DNA from: Terrimonas_A sp036262095
GTDB taxonomy: Bacteria; Bacteroidota; Bacteroidia; Chitinophagales; Chitinophagaceae
Length of the DNA stretch: 64,000 nt
NCBI GenBank assembly: GCA_036262095.1
Contig: DATAJQ010000097.1
Location: 1-64,000 of the forward strand
Reading direction: 5' to 3'
Below, piece after piece: positions 34,301-42,954 of this stretch. Both the position numbers and the translations under genes were made by a program. A model generated the notes under the pieces. It was not told where the DNA came from, did not search any database, and worked only from the letters and a program-made list of their open reading frames with translations. The stretch's first letter is position 1, and each line of letters starts with the position of its first letter.

Positions 34301-34481
34301 AACATTTTTCCGTACAGCACGTGTTTCACTTGCTGGCAGAAACCTGGCAATCCTGCATCGCAAAACTCCCAAAGGGGTAGATCCGGAAGCATCTTCTACA
34401 TCCGGCAATGGCCAGGGAATTGAAAATGGTTCACTGCCTCCCAATGCTATTTACGGGTTCAACGTACGTCTCACTTTCTAA
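31371..34481 (+). CDS. SusC/RagA TonB-dependent glycan transporter (pair 1)
   Basis: This is a 1036-residue outer-membrane protein. Signal peptide ends V-Y-A-Q; a carboxypeptidase-regulatory-like domain follows (about 25-100, V-S-V-T-G-K-V-T-N), then the plug with V-I-R-G-N-S-S-L-T-G-N-N-Q-P-L-F-V-V-D-G and the barrel ending Y-G-F-N-V-R-L-T-F. The S-A-L-Y-G-S-R-A-A-N-G motif is typical. It imports oligosaccharides with the lipoprotein SusD encoded 10 bp downstream. It is clearly paralogous to the second SusC at 39799. Confidence 0.96.
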   Translation: MKQFFCLLLACCSFLTAVYAQEVSVTGKVTNQEEGTPIEGVNVTATAAGGVQIQALTNASGTYTIRIPAGVKELNFTHVSMQPVTERIPADRVLNIQMSNKGVALEPVVVTALGIKRETKALSYSQQGMDVNAMNETKSPNILNQLSGKIAGLQVVPAGFNTGSTRIVIRGNSSLTGNNQPLFVVDGMPIDNEPGDGSSIDYGNNAADLNSEDIESIQVLKGPNASALYGSRAANGVILVTTKKGSTKFNVSFNSSVMFQTLTEYPEYQNAYGVGTSFYIDNTNRIPKAIQNYRSWGSPMLGQPYVALNGEIKPYLPQPDNVKDFYSTARLITNAVSVDGGNATTQYRLSYTNYDGTSVVKGFNENKKHNINLRMQNKLGQRVNSDLKINFIRDIVDNRQYSNANGRNPTNLYTHMARSTELSELLPYKDPLTGKEIGTHRNFSNPYWVINENPNRDVKDRVIASFNPEVTLTKWLKLTGRAGADIYWWDGFEFNNIGSIVASNPDGFMRTFNTKMQNFNLEALLTANKKFGDFSLVANVGANRFSSNFERREQRANSLLQPGLINLSNAKEYPQVSQERRTKQLNSVYGAVSLGYKNYAFLDLTGRNDWSSTLPKNANSYFYPSIGGTLVITDMLKMRSSFLSFAKLRASLAVVGNDTDPYRLDQTYSFNGFFNGATIAALSTTRNNAELKPEKTTSKEVGLDLRFLKNRLSIDATYYDAATTNQIITAQLPSSSGYQRRLYNAGKIRNWGYELSMNGAIVQNRKFKWEAQLNYSANNSRVVELIEGVPRFQLNNNSSYIYVYAEVGKPYAYLRGLGVARNEKGQMLIEDGGSLLVKDNDKAFGTAMPEWIGGINNRFTIGKFDFSFLFDIKKGGVLYSGSYSRMLTNGVAAETLYGRDDYYKHFIIFGESNAELSGGAVWDAYFQDGTKNTKFVTPQNYEYARPNYAEFVIFDASFIKLREVTMGYTLPANLLKKTFFRTARVSLAGRNLAILHRKTPKGVDPEASSTSGNGQGIENGSLPPNAIYGFNVRLTF

Positions 34482-34491
34482 ATCCACAGCA

Positions 34492-36096
34492 ATGAAAAAA
34501 ATAATTTTCTCCATACTTACTGTTGCCGTACTGCTGGGCGCCTGTACCCGCAACTTTGATGATATCAATACCAACCCCAATAATCCTACGCGGGTTGAGC
34601 CGGACTTTCTTTTTACCAACGCTATATTTCAGGCCATGAACCTGTATGGCGGTGAAATGAACCGGACGGTGTTCTTTAACTATACCCATCATTATTCAGG
34701 GTTCCAGGGCGAGTTTCAGCGCTATACTTACAGTGTTGCTTCCAATAACACTTACTGGCGCAATACTTATATCAATTGCATGCAGCCGGTGAAGCAGATT
34801 GAGCTTACCTACAAGGATGATCCTTCTTATCACAACCGTGTTGTTATCGCGAGGATCTGGCAGGCATATATTCTCTCCAACACAGTAGCGATCTGGGGTG
34901 GTGTGCCTATGACGCAGGCATTGAATGGTGAGCCCAGCGTTCCTTATGATAAAGAGCAGGATATTTATTATGCCCTGCTGGATGATCTGAAATCGCTGGC
35001 TGCCGACATTGATCTCAACGGTGATAAGTTTACGGCCAATGCAGACAAGATCTACGGTGGTGATCTGCTGAAATGGAAAAAGTTTGCCAACACCCTGCGT
35101 TTGCGGCTGGCCATGCGCATTTCAAATGATGCGCCTAATGGTGATCCCGAAAAAGCCCGTGCCGTGGTTGCCGAAATTTATGCGGACCAGCAAAATACAA
35201 TTGGACAAACAGCAGAAACTGCTGCTGCCAAATGGGGCACTACCAGCGATACCTGGAGCCCGCTGTATGATCGTGTAGTATATAATTATACGGCGAATAA
35301 GGCAACTATCCCGGTGCTGAACGAATCACTGGTATACCATACAGTACCTTATCACGATCCCCGCATCACAGTATATGCCAAACCTGCTGCGCAGGGGCCG
35401 CGCATCGGAGAATACTTTGGGCAGAATATCTCCTATGGCGGCGGAAGCTCTTATGCATCCGGCCAGCAGGTGAATCCGCATACAGGCCTCAAACAAGATG
35501 ACTATTCACAAATAGGCGACCGTTTTACACGCCCTGATGCAGAGTATGTATTCCTTTCCAGTGCCGAAGCTTATTTTCTGAAAGCAGAAGCTGCACTTAA
35601 AGGATGGTGGGGCACAGTTACTGATGCTGAAGCATTGTATTATCAAGGCATCGATGCATCATTTGCTCATTATGGCCTTACCGCACAGGCAGCCGCCTAT
35701 AAAAATGAGCTCGGTGTCAAATGGGGAACTGAAACAGATTCAACAGGCCGCTCTGAACAGTTTATGGACTGGCTGGGCATCTGCTCAAGCTATATTCCCG
35801 CCAATGATCACTTCAGGCAGATCATTATGCAACACTGGCTGGCTATTCCTATGCAGGGCGTAGATGCCTGGACACTTATAAGAAGAACAAGAGTGCTGGA
35901 GTTTCAACCGCAGTTTGCAACCTACGACGGGGATTATAAATACGTGCCGCAGCGTATCCTGTATCCCGGCGAAGAATATCAGACCAACCCACAGGAAGTG
36001 CAGAAAGCAGCTGCCTGGCTGGGAGGTTCCGATGACTTGTTTACCAAATTGTGGTTTGCCCTTCCTCAAGTGAAGAATCCTTATCTGCCTTATTGA
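34492..36096 (+). CDS. SusD/RagB glycan-binding lipoprotein (pair 1)
   Basis: This is a 534-residue lipoprotein from ATG 34492 (M-K-K-I-I-F-S-I-L, lipobox G-A-C, Cys18); an earlier in-frame start at 34408 lies inside SusC and is rejected because the signal peptide begins at 34492. N-N-P-T-R-V near residue 30 and the TPR-like helices with K-F-A-N-T-L-R-L-R-L-A-M-R are the SusD hallmarks. It caps the SusC barrel and binds oligosaccharide. The C-terminal L-P-Q-V-K-N-P-Y-L-P-Y is typical for this SusD subgroup. Confidence 0.95.
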   Translation: MKKIIFSILTVAVLLGACTRNFDDINTNPNNPTRVEPDFLFTNAIFQAMNLYGGEMNRTVFFNYTHHYSGFQGEFQRYTYSVASNNTYWRNTYINCMQPVKQIELTYKDDPSYHNRVVIARIWQAYILSNTVAIWGGVPMTQALNGEPSVPYDKEQDIYYALLDDLKSLAADIDLNGDKFTANADKIYGGDLLKWKKFANTLRLRLAMRISNDAPNGDPEKARAVVAEIYADQQNTIGQTAETAAAKWGTTSDTWSPLYDRVVYNYTANKATIPVLNESLVYHTVPYHDPRITVYAKPAAQGPRIGEYFGQNISYGGGSSYASGQQVNPHTGLKQDDYSQIGDRFTRPDAEYVFLSSAEAYFLKAEAALKGWWGTVTDAEALYYQGIDASFAHYGLTAQAAAYKNELGVKWGTETDSTGRSEQFMDWLGICSSYIPANDHFRQIIMQHWLAIPMQGVDAWTLIRRTRVLEFQPQFATYDGDYKYVPQRILYPGEEYQTNPQEVQKAAAWLGGSDDLFTKLWFALPQVKNPYLPY

Positions 36097-36116
36097 TCCT
36101 GATTAAAAATAACTAT

Positions 36117-37169
36117 ATGCGAAAAATATTTTTTTCAATCCTCATAGCTTCCACGCTGGTTTCCTGTAAAAAGGATAATGAATATCTGCCTCCGGCATTT
36201 AATTATGAAATACCGGACGTTCCGGTTACCGTTGATGTACACACCGGTGCTTATTATTATAACTATACGACTACCGACTGGGGGCGTAAATACACCGGTA
36301 CGCCTGTGCTGGGTCAATACAGTGCACTGAACGCCGTTACCATGGCGCAACACCGTAGCTGGGCCGATAAAGCAAAACTCGATTTCTTTATTTTCAACTG
36401 GAATGGTGCTTCTGCAGGTAATCCGTTACTGACCAGTTTCATCAACGGCCGTACAGAGAATGTGAAAATGGTGATCAACTATAATAATGCGCATCTGAGT
36501 GCAACCAATGCTTCTCCGCTTACAGGAGCAAAGCTGACCACGATGCTGAATGAGTTGAAAACACTGGCGGCAGCCCATTTTGATAAGGATTATTATTTCC
36601 GCATCGGCGATCAGCCGGTGATCCTGATCACTCCGCTTAACCTGTCGGCCAATGCCGCTGCAAGTATCGATTACACAACGGTGATCCCTGCTGTAAAACA
36701 GGCGCTGTCCGAAGTTGGTTTCACTCCTTATATCATTGGTGAGATCACGAGTGGGTGGCTGCCTCCGCAGCGATATGCCCCCGCTATCAAAGCTATGAAC
36801 GGCGTAACGCTCAGCAATTGGGCCACGGATAACTATGACCGCTATAATTTCTTCCCTTCTTATAGCGATATCAACTGGCAAAACTGGAAAGACTCTACTA
36901 CTGCATGGGGAACAGTTGATTTTGTTCCTACTGTATTCCCCGGTTATAACGATAAGCAGTTTTCTCCAACAAGTAAGATCTATGATATTGACCGCACCGA
37001 GAAGTTCTATAAAGATTACTGCAATGTGGCTAAAAGGAATATGAGCGATAGACGTATTGTACTTATCAATTCATGGAATCATTTTCAGTTGGGCACCTCA
37101 CTGGAACCCACTGATGAATATGGAGAAACATTCCTGGATGCCACCCGTATCAATTTCAAAAAACCCTGA
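36117..37169 (+). CDS. GH99/WbsX-like lipoprotein (module 1)
   Basis: This is a 350-residue lipoprotein from ATG 36117 (lipobox V-S-C, Cys17). The fold reads as the GH99-like/WbsX TIM barrel: G-A-Y-Y-Y-N-Y-T-T-T-D-W at the start, D-F-F-I-F-N-W-N-G mid-way, and near the end L-I-N-S-W-N-H-F-Q-L-G-T-S-L-E-P, matching the family block N-A-W-N-E-W-x-E-G-x-x-L-E-P but with the first Glu replaced by His. That change may remove hydrolase activity, so it could be a surface glycan-binding protein built on a hydrolase fold. It follows SusD by 20 bp, the position of a surface glycan-binding protein in Sus loci. Paralogue at 44596. Confidence 0.75.
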   Translation: MRKIFFSILIASTLVSCKKDNEYLPPAFNYEIPDVPVTVDVHTGAYYYNYTTTDWGRKYTGTPVLGQYSALNAVTMAQHRSWADKAKLDFFIFNWNGASAGNPLLTSFINGRTENVKMVINYNNAHLSATNASPLTGAKLTTMLNELKTLAAAHFDKDYYFRIGDQPVILITPLNLSANAAASIDYTTVIPAVKQALSEVGFTPYIIGEITSGWLPPQRYAPAIKAMNGVTLSNWATDNYDRYNFFPSYSDINWQNWKDSTTAWGTVDFVPTVFPGYNDKQFSPTSKIYDIDRTEKFYKDYCNVAKRNMSDRRIVLINSWNHFQLGTSLEPTDEYGETFLDATRINFKKP

Positions 37170-37228
37170 TATAAAGGAAGACCGGTCAATATCAATTCAA
37201 TTATCAAATAACTGCAAAACGATATTAT

Positions 37229-38359
37229 ATGGAAAAATATAACCGCAGAAGATTTCTGGCAACCATGGGAGCACTTTCAGCGGCACTGCCGCTGGGTGCT
37301 ACAGCCTTTGATTTTGTTCCCGGAAAGGGCAACGATTTCAATTTCCTTTTACTCGGTGACCTCCATTTTGATAAGCTGGAGCATCACGATATGGAGTATG
37401 TAAAAAAGAACTATCCGAATGATATTGTGCAGATCCAAAATTATTCACGTATTACCCGCGACAACTTTCCTGTGCTGATGCAGGTGGCTAAAGAAAAAGC
37501 CACACAGGCGAAAGCAGATTTCTGGCTGCAGTTGGGTGATTTTGTAGAAGGGCTTTGCGGTTCACAACAACTGGCCGAGCAACAGACACGTGATTTTATC
37601 TCGTATGTGGCTGGTATGAATATCAAACGACCCTTTTTTGTGGTGAAAGGCAATCACGATATCACCGGCGAGGGTGCGCGCGAAACCTATAAGCAAACCG
37701 TACTTTCCTGGCAGGGTGAAGAGCTGAAAAAAAAGCTGGCAACTGCCAATACCACCTTTGTATATAAGAAGGCACGATTTATAATTTTTGATTGCTATAC
37801 AGCAGATGAAAGCCTGGAATGGCTGAAGAAAGTGCTGGCCGAGCATAAGGAAGATCTATTATTCTTCTGCGTGCATCAGCCTGTTGTTCCTTATACAGCA
37901 AGAGCCAACTGGCATGTGTTTGCCAAACCTTCACAGAAGGCAAAGCGCGACGAACTGCTTGAAATGCTGGGGCGCCACCATGCTATTGTACTTACAGCCC
38001 ACCTGCATAAAACGAGCATACTCACCCGCCGTACCACCAGTGGCAAATTTGTGCAGGTAGGTATTGGCAGCGTGATCCCGGCTGTGGACGCGCCGGTAAA
38101 AGATCATCTGAGAGGAACCAGTGCCTATGGTGTAAGCCTGCTTGATCTGGAGCCCAAATTTTCTGCCACTACACTTGAAGAGCGGAAAGATAACCTGGAA
38201 AAGGAAGCACCTTATATAGATCATTTTGAATATGCTGACTTTTGCGGCTATGCAACAGTGAACGTGTCGAAGAAAAATGAAGCGAGCATGGTCATATATG
38301 CGAATGCTGATAAGAATGCCTGGGCTACGGTAGACCTTACCGGGCTGTTAAAATCTTAG
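37229..38359 (+). CDS. Calcineurin-like metallophosphoesterase, Tat-exported
   Basis: This is a 376-residue protein with twin-arginine signal N-R-R-R-F-L-A-T-M-G. The dinuclear metal site reads L-L-G-D-L-H-F-D (about 46), Q-L-G-D-F-V-E-G (about 97), K-G-N-H-D (about 139) and T-A-H-L-H-K (about 255), all present. It should remove phosphate from a sugar or phosphodiester outside the cytoplasm. It lies in the PUL 59 bp after the WbsX-like lipoprotein. A truncated paralogue follows immediately. Confidence 0.88.
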   Translation: MEKYNRRRFLATMGALSAALPLGATAFDFVPGKGNDFNFLLLGDLHFDKLEHHDMEYVKKNYPNDIVQIQNYSRITRDNFPVLMQVAKEKATQAKADFWLQLGDFVEGLCGSQQLAEQQTRDFISYVAGMNIKRPFFVVKGNHDITGEGARETYKQTVLSWQGEELKKKLATANTTFVYKKARFIIFDCYTADESLEWLKKVLAEHKEDLLFFCVHQPVVPYTARANWHVFAKPSQKAKRDELLEMLGRHHAIVLTAHLHKTSILTRRTTSGKFVQVGIGSVIPAVDAPVKDHLRGTSAYGVSLLDLEPKFSATTLEERKDNLEKEAPYIDHFEYADFCGYATVNVSKKNEASMVIYANADKNAWATVDLTGLLKS

Positions 38360-38368
38360 CTGTTATAA

Positions 38369-38818
38369 AGCGGTATCCGCCGGCCGGTGGCAGACAGCAG
38401 TTTGCGTAACCGGTTTCTTAATTTGCTGGCACAGCACAAGGTAATCGTATTAAGTGCACATTTGCACGAATATTCAGTGTTAAGCCGTGAAACGGATTCA
38501 GGCAATATAGTGCAGGTAATGGTGAATAGCGTAAACAGGGGGCTGGAGCCTCCGCAACCCAAAGGATACATCACAGAATATAAAGGAGATGGGTGGATCA
38601 GTGCAGACCCTGACTGGCAACCCGCCACTCGCGAAGTGCGACGGAAAATATTGAAAGAAGAAAAAAAACATATCCGCAGTTTCAGAAGGGCTGACCTGCC
38701 GGGATATGCAGTAATATCTGTATCTGCCGACAAAGAGGAAGTGATATTGAATTACTATAATGGATTATCAGAAAAACCATACGAACAGATCAATCTTACA
38801 GCGCTTCAAAAGCGCTGA
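38369..38818 (+). pseudogene. 5'-truncated paralogue of the metallophosphoesterase
   Basis: An approximately 150-codon frame opens just after a TAA at 38366, with only a GTG (38387) as a possible start. It matches the C-terminal third of the 37229 product: V-I-V-L-S-A-H-L-H-E-Y-S-V-L-S-R (compare A-I-V-L-T-A-H-L-H-K-T-S-I-L-T-R) through the C-terminal Y-A-V-I-S-V. The metal-binding half is missing, so it cannot be a working phosphatase. It starts only 9 bp after the intact gene, suggesting deletion within a tandem duplicate. Sequence divergence from the intact copy shows it is old. Confidence 0.7.
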
Positions 38819-38835
38819 ACCAAAACCAAGTGATT

Positions 38836-39735
38836 ATGCAGCAACCTGTTTTTATTGGAGTAGATATTGGCGGCTCACATATTTCTGCGGCCAGGATAGA
38901 TATGAATACAGCTATCGTAATGGATCAGTATAAAGTACGGGAAAGTGTAAACACGCAGGCACAGGCAGCAGAGATCATAGAAACCTGGACTGCTGCAATA
39001 CGGAAAGTGGCTATTGATACTCCTTCAGATGCTATACACCTCGGGATAGCCATGCCCGGGCCATTTGATTATAATGAAGGTATCTCCGGGATGAAAGACC
39101 AGGGGAAATATGATTCTTTGTTTGGGCTGAATGTAAGGGTCTTGCTGGCTGATGCATTGAATATGCCTGCAGCACAAATATTTTTTATGAATGATGCAGC
39201 CTGTTTTTTACAGGGCGAAATGTTTGGCGGCGCAGGCCGTGGAAAACAAAAAGCAATCGGACTTACCCTGGGCACAGGCCTGGGATCGGCCTGGTATGAA
39301 GAAGAAACCGGAGCTGTAGATGCAGACCTGTGGCGATCTCCTTTCAAAACCGGTATAGCGGAAGATTATCTTTCCAGCCGGTGGTTTATTAGTTGTTATT
39401 ACCAACTATCAGGCAGGAAAGTAGGAAATGTAAAAGAATTGCTGGAACAGCGGCCGGATGATAAAAATGTAGATAAGGTACTGGATATTTTTGCTGTTAA
39501 CCTGGCTGCGTTCCTGTTGCCGCTGATAAAAGAAAAGGAAGCAGATGTAGTGCTGTTAGGCGGAAATATATCCCGTGCGTATGATCTTTTTTCAGGTACA
39601 TTGATTGATACGCTTTTACAAAATGACGTAGATATATGTATACAGCAAGCCGAGGATGGCGAAACTGCGGCTATGCTCGGAGCTGCTCATGCCTGCATGA
39701 AACATACCTGTTTGCCCGGTCTGCGGGTTATCTGA
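38836..39735 (+). CDS. ROK-family sugar kinase or regulator-like protein
   Basis: This is a 299-residue protein from ATG 38836 (a GTG 6 bp earlier is less likely). ASKHA fold: I-G-V-D-I-G-G-S-H-I (ATP phosphate loop), G-I-A-M-P-G-P-F-D-Y, F-M-N-D-A-A-C-F-L-Q-G-E with the catalytic Asp, and G-L-T-L-G-T-G-L-G-S-A. It has no HTH, so it is a kinase rather than NagC-type repressor. The usual ROK zinc motif C-x-C-G-x-x-G-C-x-E is absent; D-A-D-L-W-R-S-P-F stands in its place. It likely phosphorylates a monosaccharide (mannose would fit) released by the PUL enzymes. Confidence 0.85.
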   Translation: MQQPVFIGVDIGGSHISAARIDMNTAIVMDQYKVRESVNTQAQAAEIIETWTAAIRKVAIDTPSDAIHLGIAMPGPFDYNEGISGMKDQGKYDSLFGLNVRVLLADALNMPAAQIFFMNDAACFLQGEMFGGAGRGKQKAIGLTLGTGLGSAWYEEETGAVDADLWRSPFKTGIAEDYLSSRWFISCYYQLSGRKVGNVKELLEQRPDDKNVDKVLDIFAVNLAAFLLPLIKEKEADVVLLGGNISRAYDLFSGTLIDTLLQNDVDICIQQAEDGETAAMLGAAHACMKHTCLPGLRVI

Positions 39736-39798
39736 TCCTGTTAATATTCATAATGCCTCATCCTGAATTTTTTGTTGATCATTTAAATTTTTAATCGA

Positions 39799-42700
39799 AT
39801 GAAACGATTTACTTTTTTCCTTGCCTTTTCTTTCCTGCTGGCCATAGGCTCTTATGCGCAGGAAAGAATAATAAAAGGAAAGGTTACCAGCAGTGTAGAT
39901 GACCAGCCGCTTGAAGGCGTAAGTGTCGCTGCTATTGGTGCCGGTAATGCGCGAACCCAGACAATCACTGATTCTGCAGGGCAATATGCCATCAGGGTTA
40001 CTGCTGACATAAAGGAGCTGGAGTTTACGCACATTTCCATGCACACACTTACCATGAAATTACCGGCAGGCAATGAACTGAATGTACAAATGTCTGGCAA
40101 GGGCATTGATCTCAGCCCGGTGGTAGTAACAGCTTTGGGCATCAAACGTGAAGCCAAGGCGCTGAGTTACTCACGGCAGAAAATGGATGTTGATAATCTC
40201 GTATCAGCACCTGCTACGAATATCGCCAGTGCTTTATCAGGCAAGCTGGCTGGTGTGCAGATCACGCCGCCATCTTCCAACACCGGATCAGCCCGTATTA
40301 TTATCCGCGGCAACAATTCCATTACCGGCAACAACCAACCCCTGTTTGTGATCGATGGTATTCCTGTCGATAACGAAGCCGGCGATAAAAGCCAGCAAAC
40401 ATCCGGAAATAATGCACTGGATTATGGGAATGTTGCAGCCAACATTAACCCGGAAGATATTGAGGGGATCGAGGTGCTGAAAGGCCCCAATGCCTCTGCG
40501 TTATATGGTTCGCGTGCGGCTAACGGCGTAGTACTGATCACTACAAAGAAATCTGCCGGTACGCGGTTCAGGGTTACGGTAAACTCCAATAGCACTTTCC
40601 AGCGCATCACACAGTTCCCGGAATATCAGAATGTGTTTGGCGCAGGCAATAGCCATAAACTGGAAGGGTCCGGCTCTACCAGCAATCCATTACGGATACC
40701 CGATATCAGGGTGTTTAACAGAAGCTGGGGAGCTCCTATGGTAGGGCAGCCGGTGATCGGCATCGACGGAAAGGTGAAGCCCTATCTTCCTCAGGAAGAC
40801 AATGTGCGTGATTTTTATCAGACAGCCGGCATGTATACCAACTCTGTTGCTGTTGAAGGTGGTAATGCACAAAACAGCTACCGGTTTTCTTATACAAATT
40901 TCAAGGGTAATAGTGTAGTAGCAGGCGTGAATGAAAATACCCGTCATAATGCCAATATCCGGATGGTCAACACACTTTCAAAAGCTGTCAATTTTGATTC
41001 AAAAGTGACTTATATCCGCAATACGGTAGATAACAGGCAGTATATGAATGGCAGTACTAAGAATCCTATTTATCAATATGCTTTCATGATCAGGGACGTC
41101 CGGTTGAGTGATTATGAACAGTATAAAGATGAATACGGAAATGAAGCAGGTACCCACCGCGATTTTCTGAATCCTTACTGGGCCATCAATGAAAACCCTA
41201 ATAGGGATACACGTGATCAGTTGCTTACCGCTTTTAACGTGAATGTAACCGCGACCAAATGGTTGAAATTTACCGGCCGCCTGGGAACGGAAATGTACTG
41301 GTGGACAGGCATGGAGTTCAACAACCGTGGCGCACAGGCCGATCCCGATGGTTCATTAAGGACATTCAATAATCAACTGAACAATCTCAATGCTGATGTA
41401 TTTGCTACAGTAAACAAACAGGTAAAAGATTTCTCTCTTACTGCTGTTGCAGGTGCGAGCCGCTTTCAACTCAATACGCAAAAACGAAGCCAGCGTATCA
41501 ACTCGCTTATTCAGGCCGGATTGATGAATATTTCCAATTCCAATGAATTTCCTACTGCTACAGATGTACTGGCACGTAAGGCCATCAATTCAGTATATGG
41601 ATCAGCAACCATTGGCTTCCGGAATTTTTTGTTTGCAGATGTAACAGCGCGTAACGACTGGTCATCCACATTGCCACATGGCAATAATTCTTATTTCTAT
41701 CCATCATTTGGTGGCACGTTTGTGTTTACAGATGCGTTTAAAGGGATCAATAAGAGAATACTTTCCTTTGGCAAACTGCGTGCTTCCTATGCTATTGTAG
41801 GTAATGATACGGATCCTTATCAACTGGAGCCCACTTATAGTTTCTCCGGTATTTATAATGACCAGGCTTATGCCACACTGGCTTCCATCTATTATAACTC
41901 AGACCTGAAACCTGAAAAGACACGCTCCTTTGAATTTGGTACAGACCTGCGGTTTTTCAAAGATCGCTTGTTGCTCAATTATACCTATTATCATTCTGCT
42001 ACTACCAACCAGATCATCTCCGCACAGATCACACCGTCGAGCGGATTCGACCGCAAGTTTTACAATGCCGGTCAGATCAACAACTGGGGACATGAAGTGT
42101 CTGTAGGTGCAGTGCCTGTTGAAAACAAGAAGTTCAGTTGGAATGTGATGGTCAATTTTGCTACCAACCACTCGAAAGTGGTGAGTCTTATTGACGGAGT
42201 GAACAGTTTCCGCCTCAACGAATGGTTTGGTAATGCAGTAGTATATGCTGAAGTGGGGCAACCTTACGGTATTATCAGGGGCCGTGGTTGGAAACGTGAT
42301 TCACTGGGCCGTAAACTGGTAGCTGCGGACGGTGGCGTACTGACCACGCCCAACAGCCTGCTGGGAAGCGTGTTGCCTGATTGGACGGGCGGTATCAATA
42401 ATAGCTTCAGGCTTGGTGATTTTCGCTTTAGCTTCCTCGTAGATGTGCGTAAGGGTGGTAAATATTATTCCGGTACGTTCAAACGTGGCATCCAGAGCGG
42501 AGCATACGCCATTACACTTGAAGGCCGCGAAGATTATTATTATCATACTTATATCCTGGGTGAAGATCCAAACCTGGGCACCAGCGGATTCATTTTTGCA
42601 GATGCCTACTTTGAAGACGGACGCCCCAATGATAAATACCTCAACCCGCTGAACGCTTTTCAGGGTAAAGGTTATTTCGCCAATGAAGAATTGCACATGT

Positions 42701-42951
42701 TTGATGCTTCTTATGTAAAGCTCAGGGAAGTGGTGGTAGGATATGATATTCCTAAAAAACTGCTTGGCAAATCCATGTTCTCCAGTGCCAGGGTATCACT
42801 CTCTGCACGTAATCTCTGGATCATTTATCAGAATACGCCAAGGGGTATGGACCCTGAAGCCAGTGTCACTTCCGGCAACGGACAGGGCATTGAGTATGGA
42901 TCATTGCCTCCTAATACCACTTATGGATTTGATATTCGATTCACTTTTTAA
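39799..42951 (+). CDS. SusC/RagA TonB-dependent glycan transporter (pair 2)
   Basis: This is a 1050-residue paralogue of the 31371 product with the same order: signal peptide (ends S-Y-A-Q), carboxypeptidase-regulatory-like domain (about 23-100), plug with I-I-R-G-N-N-S-I-T-G-N-N-Q-P-L-F-V-I-D-G, barrel ending Y-G-F-D-I-R-F-T-F. The N-x-N-P-N-R-D and Y-F-Y-P-S-F-G-G-T blocks match copy 1. A second, diverged SusC in one locus usually means a second, related oligosaccharide. SusD starts within 10 bp. Confidence 0.96.
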   Translation: MKRFTFFLAFSFLLAIGSYAQERIIKGKVTSSVDDQPLEGVSVAAIGAGNARTQTITDSAGQYAIRVTADIKELEFTHISMHTLTMKLPAGNELNVQMSGKGIDLSPVVVTALGIKREAKALSYSRQKMDVDNLVSAPATNIASALSGKLAGVQITPPSSNTGSARIIIRGNNSITGNNQPLFVIDGIPVDNEAGDKSQQTSGNNALDYGNVAANINPEDIEGIEVLKGPNASALYGSRAANGVVLITTKKSAGTRFRVTVNSNSTFQRITQFPEYQNVFGAGNSHKLEGSGSTSNPLRIPDIRVFNRSWGAPMVGQPVIGIDGKVKPYLPQEDNVRDFYQTAGMYTNSVAVEGGNAQNSYRFSYTNFKGNSVVAGVNENTRHNANIRMVNTLSKAVNFDSKVTYIRNTVDNRQYMNGSTKNPIYQYAFMIRDVRLSDYEQYKDEYGNEAGTHRDFLNPYWAINENPNRDTRDQLLTAFNVNVTATKWLKFTGRLGTEMYWWTGMEFNNRGAQADPDGSLRTFNNQLNNLNADVFATVNKQVKDFSLTAVAGASRFQLNTQKRSQRINSLIQAGLMNISNSNEFPTATDVLARKAINSVYGSATIGFRNFLFADVTARNDWSSTLPHGNNSYFYPSFGGTFVFTDAFKGINKRILSFGKLRASYAIVGNDTDPYQLEPTYSFSGIYNDQAYATLASIYYNSDLKPEKTRSFEFGTDLRFFKDRLLLNYTYYHSATTNQIISAQITPSSGFDRKFYNAGQINNWGHEVSVGAVPVENKKFSWNVMVNFATNHSKVVSLIDGVNSFRLNEWFGNAVVYAEVGQPYGIIRGRGWKRDSLGRKLVAADGGVLTTPNSLLGSVLPDWTGGINNSFRLGDFRFSFLVDVRKGGKYYSGTFKRGIQSGAYAITLEGREDYYYHTYILGEDPNLGTSGFIFADAYFEDGRPNDKYLNPLNAFQGKGYFANEELHMFDASYVKLREVVVGYDIPKKLLGKSMFSSARVSLSARNLWIIYQNTPRGMDPEASVTSGNGQGIEYGSLPPNTTYGFDIRFTF

Positions 42952-42954
42952 TTA

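Noticed and set aside
34408..34491. Longer N-terminus for the first SusD
   Set aside because: The extra 28 codons lie inside SusC; the signal peptide and lipobox place the start at 34492.
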